Below, one piece after another: positions 1 through 10,242 of a DNA stretch of 64,000 nucleotides (the stretch's first letter is position 1; each line of letters starts with the position of its first letter). A program made the position numbers and the translations under genes. Source of the stretch: Hyaloperonospora brassicae (Eukaryota; Oomycota; Peronosporomycetes; Peronosporales; Peronosporaceae); the NCBI GenBank assembly GCA_947650285.1, contig CANTFL010001075.1, forward strand, positions 43,030-107,029, in the 5' to 3' direction. Below the pieces are notes generated by a model, which saw nothing but the letters and a program-made list of their open reading frames with translations, was not told the origin of the DNA and did not search any database.

Positions 1-1334
1 TCGTTGCCAAAATACTTGATCGTCTCATAGTTCAGCAACGCATCAGTCGCCTTGTCGTGGTACTCATTGTCGTGGCGCATCGAAGCCTCGCGATACTTCT
101 TTCGCCAAAGCGTAATTTTAATCGTGAGGTAGGCGTACACGACCAAACTAGAGAACGCCACAAAGCTCAGCCCCGCCAGCTCGAAATGCATTGCAAAGAT
201 CACAATCACCACCACAGATTCGGCCAAGGTCGGGATCAGGTACAAGAACACATACGACACGACGCTATTAGCGGATTCCACACCGCGATCCATCGAGCGC
301 AGCACGTCACCTAATTTCTTCTGCACGTGCCAATCGTACGACAGTGACTGCACATGCGCGTACGTCAGCGTCGCCAACTCAATGTACGCCGTCTGTTTCA
401 CTTTAAGATAGATCAGCGATTGCATCTCTTTAAACAGCTTTGACACGAGCATCAGAGCACTGAAAAGCGCAATCGACGACGTCGCGCGGCCAACATCTTT
501 CGCGACGAGCGCATTCGTTGCTTCCGCCATCGACAATGGTGCTGCCAAATTGGCCAATTTACTCAGAATCAGCACAACGTACGTACTCGCTGCACGCAGT
601 TTGTTCGTTGCTCCACGCGGCCAAAAGTACGGCTTCAAGATCGATACAAATTTCACGAACGAGATGCCGCGCGGTGGCGCCTGTTCACCTGTGCTCGTGC
701 CTTCGTCCACGCGCGGCAACGTGTCGCTCTCGCGCTGGACAGGAGCCTGCACCGAGTCCAGCAAGTAATTCAGATTGACCGCTTCCAGCACTGTGAAAAT
801 CAACGGCAACGAGTTGGCCACGTTTGCGTCCACGAGCGTCTGCGTCGCGTCCCCAGGACTTTTGTCCATTGCGTCCAACGCAAACGCGTTCACGGCCAAG
901 AGCGCCAAAAAGGCGAGACAGAAGAGGTACACGGTCCACGTGACAGCCCGTGCATCGGGCCAGCGCATTGCGAGCAAACACAAGAGACTCTTGAGCGCTG
1001 TGGCCCAGACAGGAAGTCCCCAGAAGCGCCACGCGAGGCGGTGTGTGTCCAGCAGCCACTGCAGTCGCACAAAAGTTGACACACCTAAACTCCGCGCACA
1101 GACCACAACGAGAGCGGTCAAGTCGCCGACCAGCAAAAGCAGTAAACTAAACTGGAAACACGACATAGCGCGCGGCTCCGATGCTTTGCGTCGCGGCCGC
1201 ACGCGCGAGTCACGACCGCCGTCTGCATCTGGCCGAGCGTCTGTTTGGTCCACTGACAGCCAATGGGAAGCGCGACGGTCGGTGGCCGGTGGTGGCACTA
1301 GCGGTGTGGCTTCTGATACCGACTGCTGCGTCAT
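1..1334 (-). CDS. ABC half-transporter, ABCB6/HMT1-type, N-terminal part (runs off left edge)
   Basis: An uninterrupted frame runs from an ATG at 1334 to the left edge, giving about 444 residues. After a hydrophilic N-terminus of about 55 residues come several hydrophobic segments: four in the first ~180 residues, which look like an accessory N-terminal membrane domain, then the start of the ABC exporter transmembrane domain. The last visible residues contain NYETIKYFGNE after an RHDNEYHDKATD stretch. This is the conserved segment of ABCB6/ABCB7/ATM1/HMT1 half-transporters just before the nucleotide-binding domain. The extra N-terminal membrane domain favours ABCB6/HMT1 (organellar or vacuolar porphyrin, heavy-metal or thiol-conjugate transport) over mitochondrial ATM1; substrate is inference. 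Walker A, signature and Walker B motifs lie outside the window. No intron is needed in the visible part. An in-frame ATG at 1166 would give a shorter protein. Confidence 0.8.
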   Translation of the reverse strand, partial: MTQQSVSEATPLVPPPATDRRASHWLSVDQTDARPDADGGRDSRVRPRRKASEPRAMSCFQFSLLLLLVGDLTALVVVCARSLGVSTFVRLQWLLDTHRLAWRFWGLPVWATALKSLLCLLAMRWPDARAVTWTVYLFCLAFLALLAVNAFALDAMDKSPGDATQTLVDANVANSLPLIFTVLEAVNLNYLLDSVQAPVQRESDTLPRVDEGTSTGEQAPPRGISFVKFVSILKPYFWPRGATNKLRAASTYVVLILSKLANLAAPLSMAEATNALVAKDVGRATSSIALFSALMLVSKLFKEMQSLIYLKVKQTAYIELATLTYAHVQSLSYDWHVQKKLGDVLRSMDRGVESANSVVSYVFLYLIPTLAESVVVIVIFAMHFELAGLSFVAFSSLVVYAYLTIKITLWRKKYREASMRHDNEYHDKATDALLNYETIKYFGN

Positions 1335-2907
1335 GCGGAGCCAATGAAATTGTCGCTGGAGCTCCTGAGCGTTTGGTAGTCGATTCGAAAGTGAGCGTGT
1401 GTGACGGGGCGTGGGAAAGCGCGCAGTGTGATTGGACGAAAACGAGCGTGAGTGGGACAAACACTGCGAGGCCGACGGGACCGCGCAATAAGGACTCCCT
1501 CTGATTAGTTGGCCTCTCCCGCCCGATAAGGACGTACAGTAACGAGGTGTTAGTCCACGGGGTGTATACTGATAATTGCTTGACGGCTGCGAAGCGATCG
1601 GTCGGTTCGTGTCGGCCGAATGCGCGACGCGCGTTGTCGATTGAGCGCTTTTTTCTTCGTGTTCAGTTGACTCGTTGTAGCTTTGTGTAGGCTTTACGTG
1701 TCTGTCGTCATGGATTGTTTGTTGGGTGTTTTAAGGGAAGGAACACCTGTTGGAATCACACGTCGGGGACGAAGTTGATGCTACGTGGGTTGAGAGTACC
1801 CAGTTGAAAGAGGTATAAGGAGCACAACAAGCAGTTGAGTGGCTTTGTTGGATTACATCGGGCAGGGAGCAGGTACCACGCCGGACATTGATCCTTTTGG
1901 TCGTTGTATAACCTTCTGCGATAGATACTTCCTTCCGAATTGATCCATTGCCTCTCTTGTCCGCTCTGTCTTTCAGTCCTCTTCCAGCATCGCATTGTCG
2001 ATCAGCTCTGGCTGAGCGCTCTTTGCAACGAGCAACGTGTGGTTGAAGCTGTTGGCAATGGCCAGGGCAACATTTCGGTTTTAGTAGCTACCGACCAGCG
2101 CATGGCATTCCGTTGGCCGACTTTACAGACCGTATTGACCTCTCCACGCTTGTCACAATCGATCTCATTCTGCAGACGATAGTAACGGTAGCACTGCTGC
2201 AATGACGCGATGTTGCCGGCACCCCGGCGGGATGTATCTTGGCCGTCTTTTTGGCAAAAGAGGCTGAACCCTGACGTATACATGCTTCAGGTCATCCATA
2301 ACGACGCTTGATGGAGCGATGTCAATCATAATAAGATGCTATCGGCTGACTGCATAGCTACAGCTCGCAGAGAAATTTACCCACATAAAATAGAGCTCGG
2401 GCGTTTACCACACCATTGTAAACGCGTCGAACCTGTTTAGAAGACTGTAGTTACAGTACATCGTTGTAGGACTGATTCGAAACCTTTTGGTCGGGTTTCT
2501 CTCTCGTAGTCTCCTGAACTCGTTGTTAGCTTGTTGAAAGCGGAGATGGCGTTCCTTTTGCTTTCTCTGGTCCGAGGTTTGACCAACGTAAGTTGTTCAG
2601 CTTTTTGCATGAATGCATATTGCACAATCATCCGGGAAGCTGCTTCTCCGTGAATTTGTTCTCTCCGCGGGGTTATTCAAACCTCCGTTTGCTCTTCGCA
2701 TGATTAATTGGAGGGAACAACGGACATTGGGATAGTTATGCTCCAAGCTAACATCGCGGTCACACTACGTGTACTGACTTAAATTAAACGCAACACGTGA
2801 TCCGCGCTCCCGTCTCTTCTCTCTCTCTGTCTCGTGCTCTGCATGTGAAGTTCGCAAAGCTGCCGCATACGACGAGTCGGTCTCACGTCGTTTCCAAACC
2901 TTGACAT
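1335..2907. other. Intergenic, no supported gene
   Basis: About 1.6 kb between the start of the ABC transporter gene and the 3' end of the RME-8-like gene, so it holds the transporter promoter. Reading frames are short and unlike known proteins. I saw no clear repeat or RNA gene. Confidence 0.5.
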
Positions 2908-5900
2908 TCAGACGGTCAGGTCGTCAATTTCTGACAAACTGCAGCGCTGGAAACGCAGCGAGTCCCAATCTTGGCCATTCATCGATGAAAACGGAGACGT
3001 TCCTGCTGCTGCTGATGTCTGCATGCCCAGTGATTCATTGCTGGAAGGACTTGCCATGTTGGACGATTCTGCGAGCAAATGAGGTGGAAGCAGCGCACCA
3101 GGACGGGCATCATTCACTTCGAGATTGTGCTGCGGATGCCGCCTCACAAGCTTATCCAGAGTCTGCCGCATCAGACGAACTGCAGCTTCTTTCGTATGGT
3201 CACTTGATCTTCGCTCTTGCAGTATGCGCAACACGTTTTCATGACTCTGGATTGAGATCAGCAATGCCTCGGAGAACGATGCAATGTCGATATCTCGTAA
3301 GTCCAAGTCGTTCATAGGTGTCGCCACAAACTTTGCCAGATAAACGTCATGCAGAACGAGTACACTTGAAAGCTCTGGGTACTGGTACCGGAACGAGTCG
3401 GCGGCTATCAAGTGTTCAGGGTTCCAGCGTGGCCACGTCTTTGTCGCAGCTGCAGCTTGTACCTTTGCGAGCTCAGTTGTGATGCACTTTTGCAACCGTT
3501 GCCTCATACTTACGGTCCAGATGAGCGTTGCCGTGTCAATGTCTTCAGCAGTTTGCATCGCCAGGACAAATCGATCAGGGGATGAACGCAGCACCTACAC
3601 GTCAACAGCAGAAGAATGGTACGTCAGTATTCGTCAACGAAGGAGCGGTGAAACAAGATGCCGGACAATCGCACTCGGACAAAGCTCGGTGTCAGCAGCT
3701 GATGCAGCAATTGGGTTGCCAATCCTGGCGCGGAGGCGCCTTTCGGTTCGAGACACGCACGCAAGACCAATGCAGCGCTTCGTATTGCACCAAAGAATCG
3801 TGACGTGGTCCGCTGCGTCTCTCCTGCCGAGCTGCCGATCTTGTTGCGTTGGTGGCCAATCTTCTTACGATCATGTGTATGCATATCGGTTGCATGCCCT
3901 TCTTCACCGTCATCAGCACACGATGTGTCCGATTCACTCCGTGTGTCTGAGGCCAGCGACTCCGGTGTCAATGCTTCATCAATATCACCGGCCGGGCAAA
4001 ACGCTACGATATCCAGAAGCGACAGTATGCCACCGGCGTTGACCACTAGTGCACGAAGACCAATAAAACGGCACAATCCACCGAGGCACCTCAGACACAG
4101 GCTCGCTGCGTCAATATTTGCGTACTGTACAATCACTTGACGTGACGCGAGCTCGATCAATGCGATCACCACTTCCGGATTCCTCCTTATAGCTCGAACG
4201 CCTGCTTCCTCTTGGTTTGCCAGAGTCGATAGCACCTCTGTCAAGCGACGCAAAAGTACGCGCGCCATGTTTTTATTGCCTCGATCGCTCCGCCAATGGG
4301 GTCCAGACACTTTCACCATTTGCAGGGCATGCTGGTACGTGGGTCCGCGCATCCGCTCAAGACAATCGGCGAGCACTTGTAGACCCCGCTCTTCAAAAAA
4401 TAGTCGACACGTGCCGGTATTGAGGCTGTACTTCTCAGGAGTAGACAGAATCGACACAAAAAGCTCCAACGACAAAATCCCGCGCAGCTGGTCTGCTTCA
4501 CTGAGCATGGACCGGCGCAGCGGGGCCAATAGAGACTCATAGAAATCGCTCTTGATCTTGACTTCAGCACAACAACGGGCTGGAACGAGTCGAGCTAAAG
4601 CCTTCAAAATTAGTACTTGTACCTCCCACGGTTCAGCTGCACATGATCTCTCGCTAAGCAAATGCTGTGAACGTGACGTCGAGAGGCTAGCACTTTCAGT
4701 TCCGACGTACGCAGCTTCTTTGCGACCGACCACCGCGAGCTCTTCGAATAGCGCGTAAATTGACTCGCTATACACCTCCGGCATCCACTTGCCCAAGAAC
4801 TCTCCATCGCCTTCAACGTAAGAACGCAAGAAGATATTGCCGATGAAAATATCATCATCTTCGTAGTGGTGATCCGCGTCGGCATCTGCAACAGATTTCC
4901 AGCTTGGCGTTGACTCCTGTTCACTGAAGCCCATATACTTGAGTTTCAAATACCGATACAACCGCACGCGTTGCGCAAGACCCCAGTTCACATCCGCCGC
5001 GCGTATTTGGGATACGTTGAAAACGTTTGTAAATTTCTCAGAGCTTACCGAAAGCAAAAGCCGTTCCATACCACAACCACCAAATCCAAGTGCATCGCGT
5101 AGCAAAGTGCTGAAATCGCTGAAGGAAGTTATCGAATAGGCATCCGTCACCTTGCTGCAGACGCTCAAGGGTTGCGCGCAACACTTCTTTAGAAATGCAG
5201 CTGTGGCCACGCACATTCCCATCCCTTTTGGATCACAACTAGCGAGCAAAGCGTACACAAGCGTGAGAGATCTCCAGCTACTGTCCACTGTTGCACTCAT
5301 ACGTGATTCGGCAGACACCGGGCTATACGAAGTTAACGATGAACAACCTGATGTTGCTACAGCTTCAGAAGAAGTGCTGCAGTCATCGTCATTGTTGTCC
5401 AGAAGCTCCAATTGCTCCAACAGAAAGAGTACATGAGTGATAGTCACATGGTCCAAAGTCTCCACCGCAATGAGTCGACAGAAGATGATGCGCTTGGGGC
5501 GAAGCAGCTGCAATGCGAACTTGTCACGCCTAGTGACCGCAAGCAGAACCGAGATGCCTGCCCGCAACATCCCGTCGCGCTGATTGACTACTGCAACAGC
5601 CTCATCTTCCGGTTCTACAAACCGCACAGATGCATCCTGGTCAACTGTGTCGACTGATTCAAGAGGTGTTGACAGCGTTGCTAGAAGTGCGGGATCCGTT
5701 AGAACGTCGACAACAGTGCGCGCCACTGTTGTGCCAAGTTGACTCAAGTGTTCCGACAGAACGTTCTGCGAGGTACCGATAGCAGCATGGAGTAGAAGGA
5801 AACATTCGCGAACAAATGCGGGCGAGTGGTTCATGTGATCACGCAGTAGCAGGAGTACGTAATGGGTTGGGATCTGCCCATGAAACAACATTGCATAGCG

Positions 5901-7847
5901 TCGGACAATCAACCGCAAGCACCGAGCACACCAAATTGCTCGTTCTTCATCGTCTTCTACCGCAAGTTGATCAAAAAGATGCCAAGCCAAGATGACGGGC
6001 TCAGCAATCTCGTACGCGTTCGTCAAGTCAGCCACATGAGGAATCAAGTACTTCACAAAGTAGTTGTTCACCACAAGCTCTTTATGCATCGAAGCGTAAC
6101 TCACGTGAAACATCTCGTAGTGCCAGCGCGGTATGCGCTCTCCAGACCGCACGACCTCATTCTCTGTCATGTGTCGCCGGCGACGTTCGAGAGCTTCAAT
6201 TTCACCTTGCAAAGCTGAATGCAGTTCTGCACGCATAGGGGCACGCCAGACTAATTTCGGACTCTCATGTGTAAGGAGGATAGCCTTCATCATTTTTCGC
6301 CAGTGTTCGCCCTTTTCGCGCGCTTCACTGCGCCATCGTTCACAGGCGCCCCCGCCGGAATCTTCTGCGTCACATGCATGCGACGCTAACCGGTTACGTT
6401 TAGTTCCAACGCTCTCATCAGCTTCAGAAACGTTGGACTTCGTTGTTAATAGGCGCTTGGGGTGGTCGAAATCAAACGAAAAGTGTGGCAATGCTCGCAC
6501 ACCACTTGCTCCAAGCGTAGCCTTGGCAACGAGTGGCGATGCCATCGTGTGCTGGACTTTAGACTCCACGCGATTCTTTGCCGGCATAAAAAGTCCAACT
6601 GGAAGTATGCGGTTCATCGTCTCTGTCGAGCTGCTGTTGCCAGCACAGAATACCGCAACGAGGTCAGCGCACAACTTCTGCAAGTCCGATCCAAGTTCAT
6701 CGCTATGCGCATCTTCTTCCCTGTGCTCGGTTGTTTTCATCTTTGCATCTTCTTGCACCGCTGTTTCCAGTGCGTACAACAAAGCGCCATATACCCTCGC
6801 CGTTTCCTGCAGTCGATGCACCTGATCGAGGTCCGCGATACGAAACAGCCCTTTCACCAATCGAATCGCAAGCGTCGTGACTTCTTGGCCACAACCCTCT
6901 CGGCAATGACACAAGTCCAGTAAAGTCACCCGAGCATCCGTCAATGCGTTTACTGCTTGTGTGCACGTCACAGCATCTGTTCTTGCTCGTCTCGACACGA
7001 GTGTCACGATAAAAATGTTCAGCACGCTTTGTAGCACTGGTTCAGTTTTGTTCGTCTTCTCCTGCTTCTCGACAGCAGTCCCGTATTGCACCAGCAACGA
7101 CACCAGCACTTCGTATCCTCCTGACTCAGCAAAATGTCGTCGATTCGCTGCTTCGCTTCGATCTGCGGCTTTATCACCAACGTCAAAGTCCAGACAGGGC
7201 GACAGCATCAACTCCAGCGTCTCCAAGCCCGACAAAACACTCGTTCGTGCCGGCCGATGGAGACACGCTAGAAAAGGCTTCAACGAGCACTTGGCGCAGA
7301 GTTTGTAGAGCTCTCGCCACCGAATCACGCGCCGGAAGCTCGTGAGGATCAGTGGCGTCATGTCGCGTCTACTGTTGCATGGCATCTGCACCGTTTGCTC
7401 TTGCAGTAGCTCGTGCATTACATCAAAAAGACGCCGCTGCTTGACGGCGACACGCACGACATTGGTGAAACTTGCATCGGGCACTTGGAGCTACGAATCA
7501 ATTGACACACAACACACACGATAGTAATCGGATGAGTCATGCGACAAGCAGTAAGTTCTAACTTTGGTCAACAGTATTGGTGCATGATCGTGGTATGACC
7601 GTATGCAGATATGCTCATATCGAGACATAGAGAGTGGTCGTCATATCAACGTATAGAGTGATCGGGATATCAATGCATATCATGAGAGTCGTCGTATCAA
7701 TGTCTCGAGTACCTCGAGTGGGAAGAGCGCGCAGAACGTGCAGAGGATCTCTTCGAGTTCCGTGTCGCTGACGTTCCGTGGTGCAGTGCGCAGCGAGAGC
7801 ACGTTGCGTAGAGCGTGTTGCTGCTGCACGGATCCAGCCTGCCCCAT
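2908..7847 (-). CDS. RME-8/DNAJC13-like endosomal protein without a visible J domain
   Basis: Proposed exons: 7713-7847, 3675-7490 and 2908-3594, about 1,545 residues. The 80-bp intron at 3595-3674 (GTGCGA...GTGTAG) joins in frame to give a contiguous RME-8-like segment; the 5' exon is less certain. The protein shows IWN-type repeats: KLVWRAPMRAEL followed by the NNYFVKYLI segment, then ADVNWGLAQRVRLYRYL followed by IFIGNIFLRSYVEGDG, and in the last exon ATLIWTVSMRQRL. Their order and spacing match DNAJC13/RME-8/GRV2, which act in endosomal sorting with Hsc70 and retromer/WASH. In those proteins a J domain with HPD lies just after the second IWN unit. Here the chain goes straight to the armadillo-like stretch (PWEVQVLILKALARLV) and no HPD occurs. 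The N-terminal PH-like region and the far C-terminal repeats are also absent, so it is much shorter than the roughly 2,200-residue human protein. Confidence 0.72.
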
Positions 7848-8137
7848 CGACAATGAGGACAGCGACGACGACCTCTGTGACGTCTGTAATTGTGTCGATG
7901 GGTTTATTTATTCAGTTTGACAGTAAACGTCGCTGCTCGTATCGAAAACGAGAGGGACACAAGCAAACACCTGACAAAAGCCGACGGAAGCAAAAGTATA
8001 TGTTGCAACAGACAGATTTCAGGTATCAAAAGGTTGGGAGGAGGAGGGGATGTGGTCCTCCTCCCATCTGAAGTCCGTCGTTATGACTATCGGTGTGTCG
8101 CGGCGCGAGCAGTCGCCCGTACGGCTTCCTCCCTGTC

Positions 8138-9649
8138 TTACATACGGCCGCTGCCTTGCAAGTCGCTTTGCTCGACCACGTCCATTTGATCCGGCGTGTC
8201 CTCGTTCATCGAAGAAGGAGCTTCGTCGTCGTTCACCATTGTCTTGCTCGGCTTTCGAAGGGCTTTACCGGCACCCGCAACTGGCTCAGCGTCTTCGCCT
8301 TCACCGTCCGACAGCAGTCCCTGCTGGTACAACTTGTCCAGGTCCTCTTCGTCCTCTTCCGGTTCCTTCGATCCCTTGACGGGCTCAGCGTCTTCGCTTC
8401 CACCGTCCGATAGCAGTCCCTGCTGGTACAACTTGTCCAGGTCCTCCTCGTCCTCTTCCAATTCCTTCGAGCCCATCTCAAACCCGTCGCCCTCACCAAG
8501 TGCCTCCTTCTCGCCCGTCGCGGACCCCATCTCGTCGCTCTCGCTAACCGGCCCACCACCTTCAGACATTTGGAGGCCCATAGTTTCCAGCAGTTTTGTC
8601 ATCTCAGGGTTCTTCCCAGCCGCGCCAAACATGTCCTTCATCAACGCGGCTATGTCGATACTGCTCGAGCCCGATTCGTCGGCCCCTGCAGCCTGTGCCG
8701 CAGTTCCAGCTTTGCCGCTCCCGGACGCCGCGGCATCCGCAATCATCTGTGCAATCTCCGAGCCAGGCTCGACCTCGCCGTACTTCTTGCCACGCCCGCC
8801 CGCCACAATGCCCTCAATGTAGTCCATCACATACGTCAAGCGGGTAAAGATGCCTGCCTGTTCGCCGCAGCGGCTTCCCCAGCTCACGAACCCAACGATC
8901 GTGTCGTCGTTCACGAGCAACGGACCCCCCGAGTCGCCGTTGCACGTGTCGCGGCCACCGCCTGTACCAGCGCAGAGCATACCTTCAGTAACGCGACCGA
9001 CGTAGCGCTCGAACTTGCCGCACTCGGCGTTCGAGATGATTGGAACCGTCAGCTCGTTCAGACGCGTGCTCATCTTGGCGTTGCTCTCGGGGGTCTTGCC
9101 CCAGCCAAACACAGTGGCCATCGTGCCCACTTCATTGTCCGATCCGTCAGCAGCACACATCTTTGCCGTCGGGCGCTTGACGGGCTTCTCGAGCTTGAGC
9201 AGACCAATGTCATAGAGATGGGCCGTCTTGTTGTACAGCGGGTGGCGAAAGCCTGCAATGACGTTAAAGTCCACGCCCTCCTGCTCGCCGCGCCTGGCTT
9301 CGCCCACGGAGCTGAAATTGGACTCGAACGTGGCGACAGTGGGCAAGAGGCCAATGGTGATGCAGTGGCCGGCCGTGAGGATGTACTGCGGCGCAATGAG
9401 CGTCCCGGCGCAGAACGTGCCGCCCGAGACACTGTCACTGAGGCTCGCAATGAACGGGTACTTGGAAATGTCGGCCGCCGACCCGCCGTAGATGCGGTTC
9501 TGTTCGTTCAGTGTCGTCGGCCGCGACTTTGCGTCGATACTGTCGGCTTCGGCCTTGTTGTCGAGCGAGAAGTCGTAGCCGAACGTGCCACTGGACCACG
9601 TCGCGAGGGCCGTGACGACGCATGCGTTGAGGACCCGAGTGACGCGCAT
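8138..9649 (-). CDS. Secreted trypsin-like serine protease (S1A) with acidic repeat tail
   Basis: Intronless, 503 residues from the ATG at 9649. A hydrophobic N-terminus looks like a signal peptide, followed by a short propeptide ending NR|IYGGS, the classical zymogen cleavage pattern. The catalytic triad is intact: His in TAGHC, Asp in HLYDIGLLKLE, Ser in CNGDSGGP. Asp six residues before the Ser (RDTCNGDS) predicts trypsin-like Lys/Arg specificity. The S1A fold ends near residue 285. A tail of about 215 residues follows, rich in Gly, Ser, Glu and Asp, including two near-identical copies of EDEEDLDKLYQQGLLSDG. First of four paralogues in tandem. Oomycete glucanase inhibitor proteins (GIPs) come from this fold but lack a working triad; this copy looks active, so I call it a protease rather than a GIP. 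Confidence 0.88.
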   Translation of the reverse strand: MRVTRVLNACVVTALATWSSGTFGYDFSLDNKAEADSIDAKSRPTTLNEQNRIYGGSAADISKYPFIASLSDSVSGGTFCAGTLIAPQYILTAGHCITIGLLPTVATFESNFSSVGEARRGEQEGVDFNVIAGFRHPLYNKTAHLYDIGLLKLEKPVKRPTAKMCAADGSDNEVGTMATVFGWGKTPESNAKMSTRLNELTVPIISNAECGKFERYVGRVTEGMLCAGTGGGRDTCNGDSGGPLLVNDDTIVGFVSWGSRCGEQAGIFTRLTYVMDYIEGIVAGGRGKKYGEVEPGSEIAQMIADAAASGSGKAGTAAQAAGADESGSSSIDIAALMKDMFGAAGKNPEMTKLLETMGLQMSEGGGPVSESDEMGSATGEKEALGEGDGFEMGSKELEEDEEDLDKLYQQGLLSDGGSEDAEPVKGSKEPEEDEEDLDKLYQQGLLSDGEGEDAEPVAGAGKALRKPSKTMVNDDEAPSSMNEDTPDQMDVVEQSDLQGSGRM

Positions 9650-9651
9650 GT

Positions 9652-9690
9652 AACTCACTCACTCACTCCCTCACTTACTCACTTACTTAC
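9652..9690. repeat. Degenerate ACTC/ACTT tetranucleotide repeat
   Basis: Units of ACTC, ACTT and CCTC repeat immediately upstream of the first protease start codon, so on the coding strand a GAGT/AAGT-rich tract forms its 5' leader. Confidence 0.8.
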
Positions 9691-10190
9691 TACTTTGGGA
9701 GCTCACTGGTACCAACGACCGCCCGAGAGACCGACCGCACACAGAGAGGGTAGGCAACCAAAACGACAGTCAGTCGTTAAAGACGCGAAAAAACAACGCG
9801 GGCAATCGATGCGGTTGGCCGGCGTGAAAACTCAAACTGACCCTCGGAAAAGCGGCTCAGGCGTCTCGTCGAGTGGTTTTGTGGCGAACCAGGAGGTTGG
9901 GTCGAGCCGGACCCCTTTTGCCAAAGGAGACGTGACGGACATGACCAGGACGGGATCCGCGAACTTCGATGGGACGGGAACAGACGTCGCAAGGGACCTG
10001 CGGCCCGAAGAGCTACTGGCCGACCACTAGTGCTCCGGCAGACAAGTGGCGAGGAAAACCAACTGCTCGCGCGTCGCATTGCACGCGGGGCGAAAAAAGC
10101 CACAGCGAGCGCCGCACGGGTCGAACGCCAGAGAGCGGCCAAGTGGTGTGCACCGATCGTCGGCGCTGGCGCTTTTTTTGCTGGGCGGAC

Positions 10191-10242
10191 GGACTGATCG
10201 GACTGATCGGACTGATCGGACAGCTCGGACTGATCGGACAGC
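10191..10242. repeat. Tandem GGACTGATC repeat with GGACAGCTC variants
   Basis: A 9-bp unit GGACTGATC occurs three times in a row, then alternates with GGACAGCTC. In the minus-strand open frame crossing it, the unit reads as Ser-Asp-Gln (SDQSDQ). I regard that frame as non-coding. Confidence 0.85.

Noticed and set aside
2002..2283. Minus-strand frame considered as a retroelement remnant
   Set aside because: No reverse transcriptase, integrase or protease motif and no terminal repeats could be seen.
8570..10030. 486-residue plus-strand open frame
   Set aside because: It lies antisense to the first S1A gene, whose triad and signal peptide are clear. The frame is a by-product of GC-rich codon use.
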